From Candidatus Heimdallarchaeota archaeon (GTDB lineage: Archaea; Asgardarchaeota; Heimdallarchaeia; Heimdallarchaeales; Heimdallarchaeaceae): 64,000 nt of DNA. Numbering within the stretch: the first letter of the stretch is position 1; the number at the start of each line of letters is the position of its first letter. The position numbers were made by a program, and so were the translations under genes. Shown here piece by piece: positions 1 through 9,472 of the stretch. The stretch spans positions 59,752-123,751 of the forward strand of contig JAUVXV010000014.1 in the NCBI GenBank assembly GCA_030603365.1, in the 5' to 3' direction. Under the pieces are notes generated by a model, which saw nothing but the letters and a program-made list of their open reading frames with translations, was not told the origin of the DNA and did not search any database.

Positions 1-1764
1 GAAAGAGCTCAAATTCTTGCTCAAGAAAATTTTACTCTAAGTAGGGAACAAAATAATCCTGAACTCATAGCATCTGCATATTATGTCAATGGTTGGGTGA
101 GCATGCATAAAGGCGAGTTGTCAGATGCTATATACAATTACCATGAGAGTTTAACTATTAGAGAAAAACTCAACAATCACCCATATGATTTAGCTCATTC
201 TTTGTTCGGTCTGGGATATGGTTATAAGAACATAGGTGATTTGGATAAAGCATATTCGTGTCTTAGTCGATGCAAAGAAATCCGTGAAAAAATAGGTAAT
301 CAACAAGACATAGCTTGGACTTTGCTAAACCTTGGAGATGTTTTTTACCAAAAGAACGAAGTTAAAAAAGCTCAAGAATTTTATGATCATTCTTTGATAA
401 TCAATCGTATGATGAACTATACCTTCGGTATTATTTTTTCATTAAGACGTTTAAGTTCCGTTTATGAGAGTATGAAGGAACCTCAACTAGTAATAGACAC
501 ACTTGAGAAAGCACTTGAATTTGCAAAGCAGCTAGAAGATGTGGACCCAGAAGTATACACATTGTTCGATTTGATAAAATACGATATTGAAAACAAACTT
601 GATTCAAATAAGCTCAAAAGCTACCTTTCAAGTTTGAAAAACATAAATCAGAGGTACAATAACAGAATATTTGATCAGATTTATAGACTCGCCCAAGCCT
701 TAATATTTAACTCAGAAGCTGATAAAAGAAGTCAACTGAAAGCTAGAAATCTATTTCGAGAGATTACTGAGGAAGAGATTATGAATTTTGATTACACTCG
801 AATTGCAATGCAGAGATACAGTAAACTGCTTGCAGAGGAATTGAATAGATATCTAAGTGATGAGAGTTTATCAAGCCAATTAACAGATCTCTCAGAGAGT
901 ATTAATCCAGTAGTGCTCTATAGATCATATTCTATGGTTGCAGAAAATTTTCTTGATTTGAGTCAAATAGCACTCGAGGAGATTGACATTGATAAAGCTA
1001 GAGAGTTATTGAAACGAGCTCAATATCTATGTGATTTTCTAAACTTATACAATAAAGGTTCTACTCCTTTCAGGATAATTTATTCATTATTTGTTAAAGA
1101 GAGAAACTTAAACGAATTAAGCAAATTTCTAAAGATAACTAAAGGTGCTTTAAGCAGTCAATTAAAACTTCTAATAGATTTAGACATTGTTAAAATTTCT
1201 AGAGAAGAGCAAATAAGATCTGCAACTATGCTCAAAAAATATTACTCCTTAGGTAACAAAGGTTTTGAATTATTACAACCTTTAAACCTAGAGTTATATA
1301 ATAGTCTGAATCTCAAAGAGACAAATTCCGATCACTTAGTTGATACTCTGATGAAACCTAGATTATTGACAAAGATAATTAGAGATGCGACAATACTAAC
1401 TGATAACTTTCAGAATTTCTTTGAAGAACAAGTTCTTATGAAACCTTCGAAACCAACAGATGAAGGTTTGAGTGATAAAAACCTTGAAGATGTTAAGAAA
1501 ATCTTTAGTCAATCAATTGATGTTCAGGTTGAACAATTTCTGCTTTCAGAAAAACAATATCAAACATATAAGAAACTATGGAAGGAATTTTCTGAAAAGA
1601 TAAAATCAGAGATTATTAAGGAAAACATTGATTCTGCTGAATACCATGCAACAGAAAAGCCAATTTATGTTGCTAATCTAGTTCTTCCAATCAGTGATTT
1701 AATGGAACTTGAAAGATATCAGCTTAAGAAACGAAAGCAAAATGAGAAATCTAATGAAGAATAG
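1..1764 (+). CDS. TPR-repeat protein with internal winged helix, 5'-truncated by the window
   Basis: The frame is open to the first base of the window and already reads as TPR helices, so the gene starts upstream; the first ATG at position 97 is internal. The first third consists of tandem tetratricopeptide-like helix pairs of about 40 residues (for example A.SLFGLGYGYKNIGDLDKA and AWTLLNLGDVFYQKNEVKKA), a scaffold for protein contacts. A longer helical region follows. Around bases 1080-1260 there is an ArsR/MarR-like winged helix (L.ELSKFLKITKGALSSQL.LL), and the C-terminus is charged and helical. TPR plus HTH proteins are common in Asgard and other archaea, and the targets are unknown. It is probably a cytoplasmic regulator or adaptor. 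It converges with the PHP gene 12 bases downstream. Confidence 0.75.
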   Translation, partial: ERAQILAQENFTLSREQNNPELIASAYYVNGWVSMHKGELSDAIYNYHESLTIREKLNNHPYDLAHSLFGLGYGYKNIGDLDKAYSCLSRCKEIREKIGNQQDIAWTLLNLGDVFYQKNEVKKAQEFYDHSLIINRMMNYTFGIIFSLRRLSSVYESMKEPQLVIDTLEKALEFAKQLEDVDPEVYTLFDLIKYDIENKLDSNKLKSYLSSLKNINQRYNNRIFDQIYRLAQALIFNSEADKRSQLKARNLFREITEEEIMNFDYTRIAMQRYSKLLAEELNRYLSDESLSSQLTDLSESINPVVLYRSYSMVAENFLDLSQIALEEIDIDKARELLKRAQYLCDFLNLYNKGSTPFRIIYSLFVKERNLNELSKFLKITKGALSSQLKLLIDLDIVKISREEQIRSATMLKKYYSLGNKGFELLQPLNLELYNSLNLKETNSDHLVDTLMKPRLLTKIIRDATILTDNFQNFFEEQVLMKPSKPTDEGLSDKNLEDVKKIFSQSIDVQVEQFLLSEKQYQTYKKLWKEFSEKIKSEIIKENIDSAEYHATEKPIYVANLVLPISDLMELERYQLKKRKQNEKSNEE

Positions 1765-1776
1765 TTGCTTTCTAGT

Positions 1777-2820
1777 CTACTTCTTTGGCTTTAAAGATCT
1801 TCTAAATGCTAGTAATCCTTCTACAACTACAAAGATAAGTGATGAATAACTTAAAAACACATTTAGAATAATACGATGATAAAGATCATATGTTCTATCA
1901 TTTCTCAAATTATAATATATCAAAATATCACCAAGTCTATAGAAAGGTGAAAAAAAGTCATAGAATTTATTATATTCGAATTCTCCATGTCTTTCAATCC
2001 CAAACTGATTTATGATGATTTCTGTTTTGTGAGATCTTAGAGCATTCATAACAGCTTCTTCTGAAAAAGAAGAAATATTAAGAGCTGTCCATGCATGTAC
2101 CCTTCCACCATCTTCTTTTTGAGGAGAATGCATATCTGTTCCAGTAATCATTCCAATTGAATCATTGTTCTCTTGAACAAAGTAATATGAATCTTCATCA
2201 AAATCAACACCATTTATTACCTCAATGAAATCTACTCCCCAGCTCATTAGAACATAATTTGGAGGGATATACTCTTCAACAAATCTTCTTGTATATTCTG
2301 GGTGGTTAAAAGTTACTGTTCCATTTTGTCTGTGAACTTCATCTATTGCTTGCTTGATATCTACATTTGTTGGATTTCTTGGTATTTTTAAATTCCATTC
2401 TTTAATACCTATGAAATTGAGGTGTACAGTATTAGTTGTCCATTCCATTCCTTGAATTATGATACACTTATTGGCATATTCAGAAGCTAATATTTGAATT
2501 TCATCTGCATTTTTCAGTGTATTATGATCTGTTATAACAACAGCTGTAAAACCAAGAGCTAAGTGCCATTCTATGTTTTGCTTGAGAGTTAGTTTTCCAT
2601 CACTATATTTTGAGTGTGAATGTTGATCGAGCAATATATCATAAATTATATCGGTTTGAGGATTGAAAGGAACTGAATTTTCCCAACTATCATCAGAGTA
2701 GATATACCTTGGTGCTCCAAAAACTCTAGTTAACACACTAGCACCCAAGATAATTCCTACTATAATTACAAATATTAATAGATGAACTGCTATAATTCGG
2801 AAATTCTTCAAAAATCCCAT
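1777..2820 (-). CDS. Membrane-anchored PHP-domain metal-dependent phosphoesterase
   Basis: The product has 347 residues. An N-terminal hydrophobic segment (about residues 8-30) and a C-terminal one (about 320-340, followed by RRSLKPKK) flank a PHP domain. The first PHP metal motif is clear (LLDQHSHSKYSDG, residues about 63-75), followed by VVITDHNTL, a downstream Glu/His region (FNHPEY) and TGTDMHSP, which are the four expected metal-ligand blocks. Family members hydrolyse phosphoesters using two or three metal ions. The substrate cannot be read from the sequence. The topology suggests the catalytic domain is held at the membrane, probably on the outside. The gene has its own promoter region and no obvious operon partner. 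Confidence 0.8.
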   Translation of the reverse strand: MGFLKNFRIIAVHLLIFVIIVGIILGASVLTRVFGAPRYIYSDDSWENSVPFNPQTDIIYDILLDQHSHSKYSDGKLTLKQNIEWHLALGFTAVVITDHNTLKNADEIQILASEYANKCIIIQGMEWTTNTVHLNFIGIKEWNLKIPRNPTNVDIKQAIDEVHRQNGTVTFNHPEYTRRFVEEYIPPNYVLMSWGVDFIEVINGVDFDEDSYYFVQENNDSIGMITGTDMHSPQKEDGGRVHAWTALNISSFSEEAVMNALRSHKTEIIINQFGIERHGEFEYNKFYDFFSPFYRLGDILIYYNLRNDRTYDLYHRIILNVFLSYSSLIFVVVEGLLAFRRSLKPKK

Positions 2821-2888
2821 CTAAAAAATAGATTAGATAGGACTTAAAAAATATTAGTATAAATCAAAAATGTTGGTAAAAGAAAGAA

Positions 2889-3245
2889 TTACTCATGCTT
2901 CTTTCTATGTTGTTCGTGAAATTGTTTCAGGACATTAGATACTTCGGCAATAAAATCTACCTTCATTGCAGCAGTTTCATAGAACCTAGCTAGTTTGTTT
3001 TCTGAAAGAACAATTGAATCTTCTTCATTGATTTTGTATTCAGAAATCTCAAAATCAACAATGGGTTCTAGAATCATTTCTGTTGTATTTTCACGACGAA
3101 GTCGTTTTAGTTTCTTTATTCTCTTTCGAAATTCTGTAATTTTAGTTTCATGAGTAATGTCTTCTTCCGCTGTATAGAGATCCAGCACGTTAGATTCCAG
3201 TTCAATAGCAAACTTCAGTATTGCTCCAAGTGTTCCTAGGTTCAT
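2889..3245 (-). CDS. Small helical protein, ferritin/rubrerythrin-like helix pattern, function unknown
   Basis: The product has 118 residues. I chose the ATG at 3245 because a perfect GGTGA box lies 4 nt before it; an ATG at 3272 is in frame but would overlap the upstream gene and has no such box. The first helix (GAILKFAIELESNVLDLY) and the last (FYETAAMKVDFIAEV) resemble ferritin-like helices with Glu residues. A basic stretch KRIKKLKRLRRE lies between them, and full di-iron ligand sets are not evident. It directly follows the MmsA-type dehydrogenase (17 nt gap, same strand), so it is probably co-transcribed, but a role in that pathway is only inferred from position. I do not recognise the family with certainty. 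Confidence 0.6.
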   Translation of the reverse strand: MNLGTLGAILKFAIELESNVLDLYTAEEDITHETKITEFRKRIKKLKRLRRENTTEMILEPIVDFEISEYKINEEDSIVLSENKLARFYETAAMKVDFIAEVSNVLKQFHEQHRKKHE

Positions 3246-3262
3246 AATTTCACCAAATTCTT

Positions 3263-4720
3263 CTAAAACCATCTAGTAATAACTACTTTTTCTTCTGTGA
3301 AGAAGTCTACAGCATTTTTACCCTGTCCATGAAGATCTCCTTTGAAACTATCCTTCATTCCAGAAAATGGAAAAGAGGATATTGGAGCAGCTACACCTAT
3401 GTTTATACCAATATTACCTGCTTTAACTCTATACTGATATTCTCTTGCTGATTTACCACTCGATGTAAATATTGAGGAGGCATTGCCATATGGATTTTTG
3501 TGTATAATATCAATAGCTTCATCTAGATTTTGTACTTGTATGATTGGAATTACAGGACCAAAAATCTCCTCTTGAGCTATAGTCATTTCAGGAGTAACTT
3601 TATCGAAAATTGTGGGCCCTACAAAATATCCATTCTTTAATTTATCTTCAACTTCAACATCTCTTCCATCTAAGATCAATTCAGCTCCTTCTTCAATTCC
3701 TTTTTGGATATATTTCAAGACATTATTCTTACCAACTTCGGAGGCTAATGGACCCATCTGGACATCGTCTTCAAGACCATACCCTATCTTTAGTTTCTTA
3801 GCTGATTCTAAAATAGCATCTCGTAAAGGCTCATAAATTTCTCCAACCACTAATAATACTCCACCAGCAAGGCATCTTTGTCCTGAATTACCATAGAATG
3901 TTGTAATAAGATTTGGAACAGTTCTTTCTAGATTTGCATCAGGCATTACTGTTATGAAATTCTTTGCTCCACCTTGAACTTGAACTCTTTTTCCTTCCTC
4001 TCCACATTTCTTATAGAGAAGTTTACCAACTTTTGTAGAACCAACAAATGAAAGACCAACGGTATCTGGACTTTCAATAAGTGTGTTTACAACTTCTGCT
4101 CCTCCATGTACCATATTTATCACACCATCTGGCAACCCTAAATCATCAAGAAGCTCAAACTGCTTAGCCATAGTCATAGGGCATTGTTCAGAAGGTTTCA
4201 CAATGTAGGTATTTCCAGTAGCAATTGCATAAGGCCAGAACCATGAAGGAACCATAGCGGGAAAATTAAATGGAGCGACACAGAAGAATACCCCCAAGGG
4301 TTGTTTTATTACCATTTCATCTATACCCGAAGCTACATCTTCAATGTTATATCCCATTTGTAAAGTAGGGATACTTGTTGCTGTCTCAATGTTTTCTATA
4401 GTTCTTCGATATTCTCCAATAGATTCATCAATTGGTTTACCATGTTCTATAGTTGTAATTTCTGCCAGTTCTTCAAAATTCTCTTCCAATGCATCTCTAA
4501 AATCATACAAGTATCTAATTCTGGATTGAGCAGGAGTTTTTCTCCAACTCCAAAAAGCATCATTTGCTACTTTTATTGCTTCAAGTGTATCTTCTTTTGT
4601 GCTCATTGGGGTTTTGGTGATAATCTCTCCAGTTGCAGGATTTATTACATTTCTAGTTTTTTCGGTTCTTGATGCAACCCATTGACCATTGATATAGTTT
4701 TTAAGAACTTCTCCATTCAT
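3263..4720 (-). CDS. mmsA: CoA-acylating (methyl)malonate-semialdehyde dehydrogenase
   Basis: The product is a 485-residue aldehyde dehydrogenase of normal length. MmsA/IolA-type signatures are visible: QPLGVFFCVAPFNFPAMVPS, NTYIVKPSEQCP, FVGSTKVGK, GGAKNFITVMPDA and the catalytic cysteine in SGQRCLAGG. Family members oxidise methylmalonate or malonate semialdehyde with NAD+ and CoA to propionyl-CoA or acetyl-CoA, in valine, beta-alanine or inositol breakdown. It is divergently oriented from a class III aminotransferase across a 121-base promoter region and near a P1/DmpA-type aminopeptidase, which favours a role in beta-amino-acid degradation (inference). Distinguishing malonate from methylmalonate semialdehyde is not possible from sequence alone. 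Confidence 0.88.
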   Translation of the reverse strand: MNGEVLKNYINGQWVASRTEKTRNVINPATGEIITKTPMSTKEDTLEAIKVANDAFWSWRKTPAQSRIRYLYDFRDALEENFEELAEITTIEHGKPIDESIGEYRRTIENIETATSIPTLQMGYNIEDVASGIDEMVIKQPLGVFFCVAPFNFPAMVPSWFWPYAIATGNTYIVKPSEQCPMTMAKQFELLDDLGLPDGVINMVHGGAEVVNTLIESPDTVGLSFVGSTKVGKLLYKKCGEEGKRVQVQGGAKNFITVMPDANLERTVPNLITTFYGNSGQRCLAGGVLLVVGEIYEPLRDAILESAKKLKIGYGLEDDVQMGPLASEVGKNNVLKYIQKGIEEGAELILDGRDVEVEDKLKNGYFVGPTIFDKVTPEMTIAQEEIFGPVIPIIQVQNLDEAIDIIHKNPYGNASSIFTSSGKSAREYQYRVKAGNIGINIGVAAPISSFPFSGMKDSFKGDLHGQGKNAVDFFTEEKVVITRWF

Positions 4721-4807
4721 CTTATCACTTCATAAAGCTCGTTAATTGATTATTTGTTGACAATTTTTAAATGTTAGCAATTTTAAAGAAAATCATCAAT
4801 ATAATAA

Positions 4808-4827
4808 AGATTCAGTATTCAGAATCT
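4808..4827. promoter_or_regulatory. Candidate operator between mmsA and the aminotransferase
   Basis: A perfect 6-bp inverted repeat, AGATTC and GAATCT with an 8-base spacer, lies just downstream of a TATA-like stretch (ATATAATAAAG) and just before the aminotransferase start. The position overlaps the expected transcription start, where a repressor would act. No specific regulator can be assigned. Confidence 0.35.
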
Positions 4828-4841
4828 AAACTGTGATTAAT

Positions 4842-6134
4842 ATGAAATCTGATGATATTAAAAGTAAAGATAAGGAGTTTTATATTCAAGGTTATACTCG
4901 TGTTCCAATTGTTCTTACGGAGGGTAAGGGCGCTCTACTAAAAGATTTGGATGGTAATGAGTATATTGACTGTTTTGCGGGAATCGCAGTAACTAATGTA
5001 GGTCATGCTCATGAAAGACTTGTCAAAGCTGCAACAGACCAGATGTCGAAACTAATCCACACTTCTGGAAGATTCTTTAACATTCCTCAAACATTACTTG
5101 CAGAAAAAATAGCTGAAATAACTCCTGGTGATTTGAAGTATTCTTATTTGTGTAACAGCGGTTCAGAAGCCATTGAAAACGCAGTTAAACTTGTTAAGAA
5201 ATATGCCACTTCTAGAGGAAAAACAGGTGCTGCACTTATTGCTTTAGAAGGTTCTTTTCATGGTCGATTGGGGTATGCATTTAGTTTAACTGGCCAATCA
5301 AAATATAAGAAAGGATTCTCTTCCTACGCTAATTTGCAAGGAGTAGTTCATGCTCCTACTCCCTATCCATATAGGTCAAAATTATCTGAAGAAGAATGTG
5401 GAGAGGAAGCTGCTCTAGCTGTTGAAAATGTGATAGACTATCATACAGCTGGTGATGTTGCAGCTTTTTTCATTGAACCTATTCTGGGTGAAGGTGGAAT
5501 AATAGTACCTCCTGATTCTTATTTCAATACACTATTAGGAATTCTGAAAGAAAGAGATATACCTTTTGTATCAGATGAGGTTCAATCAGGTTTTGGTAGG
5601 TCTGGAAGGATGTTTGCAGGAGATCACTGGAATCTTAAACCAGATTTGATGACACTTGCTAAAGGATTTGGTGGAGGAATGCCTATTGGTGCAGCAGTAG
5701 CTACAAGTAAAATTGCAAATTGCGTTCAACCTGGAGATTTCTTTTCTACATATGGTGGAAATCCTGTCTGTTCAGCTGTAGCCTTGGAAAATATTAATAT
5801 CATCGAAGATGAGAAACTTGTTGAAAATTCCGCAAAAATTGGTAATATGTTCATGCAAGGATTAGAGGACCTTCAGAGAAGAAATACAATAATTGGAGAT
5901 GTTAGAGGAAAAGGATTAATGATAGGTATAGAATTAGTAAGTGATCCAAGTACTAAGAAACCTGCATCAGAAGAAGCAAAGAAGATAGTTAATATACTAA
6001 AAAATGATGGTGTTATTCTTGGTCTTGGTGGAATACTTGGAAATGTTCTAAGATTACAGCCTCCTTTATGTATTACAGAAGAACAATCTAAAACAGTTTT
6101 AGATAAATTTGAGGTAGGACTAAGCAGACTTTAA
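4842..6134 (+). CDS. Class III PLP-dependent aminotransferase (omega-/beta-amino acid type)
   Basis: The product has about 430 residues. The ATG at 4842 was chosen over an in-frame GTG nine bases earlier because that GTGAT is placed like a ribosome-binding site. Fold-type I class III signatures are clear: NSGSEAIENAVKL, GSFHGRLGYA, the DEVQSGFGRSG cofactor aspartate block and the PLP lysine in TLAKGFGGGMP, then YGGNPV. Relatives include 4-aminobutyrate, acetylornithine and beta-alanine aminotransferases, which move an omega or beta amino group to a keto acid and yield a semialdehyde. The divergent MmsA-type dehydrogenase would consume malonate semialdehyde, so a beta-alanine or 3-aminoisobutyrate substrate is likely but not proven. 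Confidence 0.85.
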   Translation: MKSDDIKSKDKEFYIQGYTRVPIVLTEGKGALLKDLDGNEYIDCFAGIAVTNVGHAHERLVKAATDQMSKLIHTSGRFFNIPQTLLAEKIAEITPGDLKYSYLCNSGSEAIENAVKLVKKYATSRGKTGAALIALEGSFHGRLGYAFSLTGQSKYKKGFSSYANLQGVVHAPTPYPYRSKLSEEECGEEAALAVENVIDYHTAGDVAAFFIEPILGEGGIIVPPDSYFNTLLGILKERDIPFVSDEVQSGFGRSGRMFAGDHWNLKPDLMTLAKGFGGGMPIGAAVATSKIANCVQPGDFFSTYGGNPVCSAVALENINIIEDEKLVENSAKIGNMFMQGLEDLQRRNTIIGDVRGKGLMIGIELVSDPSTKKPASEEAKKIVNILKNDGVILGLGGILGNVLRLQPPLCITEEQSKTVLDKFEVGLSRL

Positions 6135-6178
6135 TTTCCAATTTCTAGCTACTAAGCAATGAAGAGAATATGGAGATG

Positions 6179-7294
6179 CTAAGTTTCAACGATTCTATTA
6201 TATTTTACTAATATCTCTTTTATCCTATCATGAGAAATTGAATAAACAGTATTTCCATTTATTCCTTTCATGGTTTCAGCATTTACAAGTGCATTTATTA
6301 TTGCTTCTTCAGTTGCTTCTGCAGTTGCTTTGAACATTATCGAGAGTTGTGAATCATCAAGGCTTTCCAATTGATGTATATCTTTAGGAAATTTACTTTT
6401 AGAATCAAATTTATTATGTGTAGAAAATGCTAGAAAAATATCTCCCGAAGTATGACCGCCGTAACCTCCAACTCTTGCTAATCCTGCAGGTATTCTTTTT
6501 GTTAGCCTTTTCAGTTGATATGGTAAAAGAGGAGCATCTGTAGCTAAAATAACAATAATAGAGCCATTCTCGTTTTCTGAGTCAATGCCTTCTTCTCTTT
6601 TAATTTTAGGGAGGTCTTCATTCTTCATCTCTTCTCCAACAGGAACTCCTGAGATAGTTAGATGATTTCTTATTCCATAATTTGCTTGAACAAGAACACC
6701 TAGACCAAATTTTCCTTGTTCAGTAACTATAATTCGGGAACTAGTACCGATACCACCTTTGAATTGATGACATATCATTCCTGTTCCACCACCAACATTC
6801 CCCTCTTGTACTTGCCCATCTGTCGCATTTTCAAGAGCTAATATGACATGTTCTTCTTTAACATGAAAACCATTAATGTCATTTAGTATTCCATCATAAG
6901 TCTCCGCAACAACAGGTAGAAACCAAACAAATTGCTGGTTAAAAAAACCATTTTCAATAGACCATTTTATTATTGAATCTCTTACTAAACCTACACTATG
7001 AGTGTTTGTTATGCAAATTGGTCCTCTCAGTTTTCCAGCTTCTTTTATCCAGTGAGAACCAGTCATCTCTCCATTTCCATTATAAGAATATATAGCAGCA
7101 TGAACTTCTGCTAATGTCTTATTAACTGGGAAAATTGCTGTTACACCTGTACGAATAGGTCCTTTACCAACAGCAAGATCACCATCTTTTTCTATGATTG
7201 TTGAATGCCCGATTAAGACTCCTCTAACATCAGTAATTGCATTGTTTTTTCCAGCTAATCCATCAAAGATAATTCCTAGCTCTCTAGCTTTCAT
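6179..7294 (-). CDS. P1/DmpA-family self-processing aminopeptidase (BapA-like beta-aminopeptidase candidate)
   Basis: The product has 371 residues, the usual family length. Landmarks of the DmpA/BapA Ntn-hydrolase-like family are present: ITDVRGVLIGH, TGVTAIFP, THSVGLVRDS, the GGGTGM block, GGIGTSSR, and Gly244-Ser245 in NGSIIVILATDAPLLP. In DmpA and BapA the chain cleaves itself before the equivalent serine, which becomes the N-terminal nucleophile of the beta chain. Family activities range from L-aminopeptidase/D-esterase to removal of N-terminal beta-amino acids such as beta-alanine. The neighbouring aminotransferase and MmsA favour the beta-peptide role (inference). It converges with the aminotransferase and has no signal peptide. 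Confidence 0.85.
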   Translation of the reverse strand: MKARELGIIFDGLAGKNNAITDVRGVLIGHSTIIEKDGDLAVGKGPIRTGVTAIFPVNKTLAEVHAAIYSYNGNGEMTGSHWIKEAGKLRGPICITNTHSVGLVRDSIIKWSIENGFFNQQFVWFLPVVAETYDGILNDINGFHVKEEHVILALENATDGQVQEGNVGGGTGMICHQFKGGIGTSSRIIVTEQGKFGLGVLVQANYGIRNHLTISGVPVGEEMKNEDLPKIKREEGIDSENENGSIIVILATDAPLLPYQLKRLTKRIPAGLARVGGYGGHTSGDIFLAFSTHNKFDSKSKFPKDIHQLESLDDSQLSIMFKATAEATEEAIINALVNAETMKGINGNTVYSISHDRIKEILVKYNRIVET

Positions 7295-7354
7295 ACTTTC
7301 TGATTCTGAAAATCACATTTAAGTTTAGTGAAAAAAAGAGAAGAAAGAATCTCA

Positions 7355-8539
7355 CTATTTTCTTTTTCTTCTAATAATAGTTGTTATAAAAATGACACTT
7401 ACGATCAAAGTTGTTAGTGCAAAATAGCTACTTTGTTCTGTTAGTGTAGGTGTAGGTGTAGGTGTTATCAGTATAGATGGATCTAATACTGCTCTTACGG
7501 CTTTTGAAGCATTAAGAAGACCATATCCAAAGTAGATATCTTTACCTGAATCACCTAGATCAGTTGCAGAGTTAAAAAGGATGTATTTGATTTCATCCAC
7601 CGTTAATGAATTATTCAGAGATTTCATTAAGGCAATTACTGCAGCTACTTGAGGTGCAGCGAAGGAAGTTCCCCAACCAGAGTAATAGAGATCTGGTGGT
7701 GCTGTACTTCTGATATTTATAGCGTTTTCATCACCAACTGGTGCTACTATGTCAGTCCAGTTACCATAATTACTATAATCAGCTTTAAGCTTATTGACAT
7801 TTGTTGCTCCAACAGAAATAACTTCATCATATCCTCCAGGATAGGATTGATATTCTTGCCCACCCAAGGGAAGGAAAGTATTTCCCGTAACTGAAACTAC
7901 TGGAACATTTTGGCTTATGGCATACAGAATGTCATCATAGTATTCCGCGCTATCTGGATAATAGTGAAGACTCAAATTAATAACATCAGCTCCATTGTCA
8001 ACTGCATATCTGATAGCATCTCCAAATTCTTCCATAGTAACTCCATTATAGTTATTTTCTAGTAAAACACGGATATCCATTACAGTAACATTAGGTGCAA
8101 CACCAACTACCCCCTCATTATCTTTTGGAGCAGTTATGAGCCCTGTAATAAAAGTTGCATGCCAATTGATAGGATCATCAAATTCTGGTCCTGGAACACT
8201 ATCATTGGAAACAAAATCCCAGCCATTGATATCATCTATGTATCCATTTCCATCATCATCAATAGAGTTATTGAATATCTCACCAGTATTGACCCAGGCT
8301 GAAGCGTTCAAATCTGGATGGTTGAAGTCGATTCCTGAGTCAATTACAGCGATGGTAATATCTTTTGAACCGTAAGTAATTTCCCATGCCCCTTCAGAAT
8401 GAATATGAGAGTGATGAAAAGAGTTTTCATAATTTATTGCTGATACGAGATTTAGATTGCTATTTTGTTTTGGATTAAACGATAATAGCACTAGTGTCAT
8501 AACAAATAATAATGAATACTGAAATTTCTTATTAATCAT
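7355..8539 (-). CDS. Secreted, membrane-anchored subtilisin-like serine protease (S8)
   Basis: The product has 394 residues and begins with a signal peptide (residues about 8-22). The subtilase triad is readable: Asp in AVIDSGIDFNHPDLN, His in INWHATFITG (a divergent version of GHGTHVAG) and Ser in GWGTSFAAPQVAA, with the oxyanion Asn in VTGN. DDDGNGYIDD resembles a calcium-binding loop, as seen in extracellular subtilases. The C-terminus has a Pro/Thr linker (ITPTPTPTLT), a hydrophobic segment and RRKRK, so the catalytic domain is probably anchored on the outer face. There is no obvious long propeptide, so maturation may differ from that of classical subtilisins. Confidence 0.87.
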   Translation of the reverse strand: MINKKFQYSLLFVMTLVLLSFNPKQNSNLNLVSAINYENSFHHSHIHSEGAWEITYGSKDITIAVIDSGIDFNHPDLNASAWVNTGEIFNNSIDDDGNGYIDDINGWDFVSNDSVPGPEFDDPINWHATFITGLITAPKDNEGVVGVAPNVTVMDIRVLLENNYNGVTMEEFGDAIRYAVDNGADVINLSLHYYPDSAEYYDDILYAISQNVPVVSVTGNTFLPLGGQEYQSYPGGYDEVISVGATNVNKLKADYSNYGNWTDIVAPVGDENAINIRSTAPPDLYYSGWGTSFAAPQVAAVIALMKSLNNSLTVDEIKYILFNSATDLGDSGKDIYFGYGLLNASKAVRAVLDPSILITPTPTPTLTEQSSYFALTTLIVSVIFITTIIRRKRK

Positions 8540-8656
8540 AATTATAATTTAGTACACAAGTTCATAAATTTATTCTAAAAACATTAAATATTGAGCTCTT
8601 AGTATTTTTGTTCAAACAGAGTGATTATTAAACACTTCAATAGAAAACAGTTTGAA

Positions 8657-9472
8657 ATGATTAAAGAGCATCTTGAAAATCTCAATAATTACTTTGTGAA
8701 CAAGAAGACTGTCATAGCCTTTTCAGGAGGAGTAGATAGCACTGTTCTACTTGAGTTTGCACTGCAGAATGCAAAAAGTGTTTTAGCAGTAACAGTTCAA
8801 TCAAGTCTTGTCCCCACTGAAGAACAAGATTATGCTATTGGTTATCTTAAAGAAAGAAATGTTCAGTTCAAAGTAATTCAAGTTGACCCTCTGCAGCACC
8901 TAAAAGTGGTAAATAATGATGAAAGAAGATGCTATTACTGCAAGAAACTAATTTTCGAAACTATTATTCATGAATCAAAAGATTTTGATCCTGACATAAT
9001 TGTTGAGGGGTCCAATGTTACTGATCTATCTGATTATCGACCTGGGATGGAAGCTGTTAAGGAATTAAAAATTAGAAGTCCATATCTCGAATTGAATATC
9101 ACAAAAAATGAAATAAGGGGATTAGCAAAAATTCTTAGTTTGAAAATTGCACATAAACCAGCTACAACTTGTTTGGCTACAAGAATTCCTTATGGTCAAA
9201 TTATAAGCAAAGAAAGATTAAGCAGAATTGAAGAAGCTGAGAAAATTATCAAGAAAATCATCCCTGTTTCTGTTTTAAGAGTAAGAGATCATGAAGATAT
9301 AGCTAGAATAGAAATTCTAGAAGAAAATTTTGAAATGTTTCTACAAAAGAAAACTAGAAACAAAATTAAGCAAAAGCTGAAGAAAATTGGCTTTTCATAT
9401 ATAGCCCTTGATTTGAATGGGTATAAACAAGGGTCGATGAATATTAACATAGAAGGTGTAGAAAATGACTAA
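8657..9472 (+). CDS. larE: LarE-type ATP-dependent sacrificial sulfur transferase
   Basis: LarE belongs to the PP-loop ATP pyrophosphatases and donates sulfur to pyridinium-3,5-biscarboxylic acid mononucleotide during nickel-pincer cofactor synthesis. Visible motifs are the PP-loop SGGVDS, EGSNVTDLSDYRPGM and the PATTCLATRIPYG block holding the family cysteine. An additional RRCYYCK pair gives a three-cysteine pattern like the LarE subgroup thought to bind a [4Fe-4S] cluster and transfer sulfur catalytically. The ATG at 8657 gives the usual spacing to the PP-loop; a GTG at 8621 is an alternative. It overlaps the larC start by 8 bases, indicating a translationally coupled operon. Confidence 0.9.
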   Translation: MIKEHLENLNNYFVNKKTVIAFSGGVDSTVLLEFALQNAKSVLAVTVQSSLVPTEEQDYAIGYLKERNVQFKVIQVDPLQHLKVVNNDERRCYYCKKLIFETIIHESKDFDPDIIVEGSNVTDLSDYRPGMEAVKELKIRSPYLELNITKNEIRGLAKILSLKIAHKPATTCLATRIPYGQIISKERLSRIEEAEKIIKKIIPVSVLRVRDHEDIARIEILEENFEMFLQKKTRNKIKQKLKKIGFSYIALDLNGYKQGSMNINIEGVEND

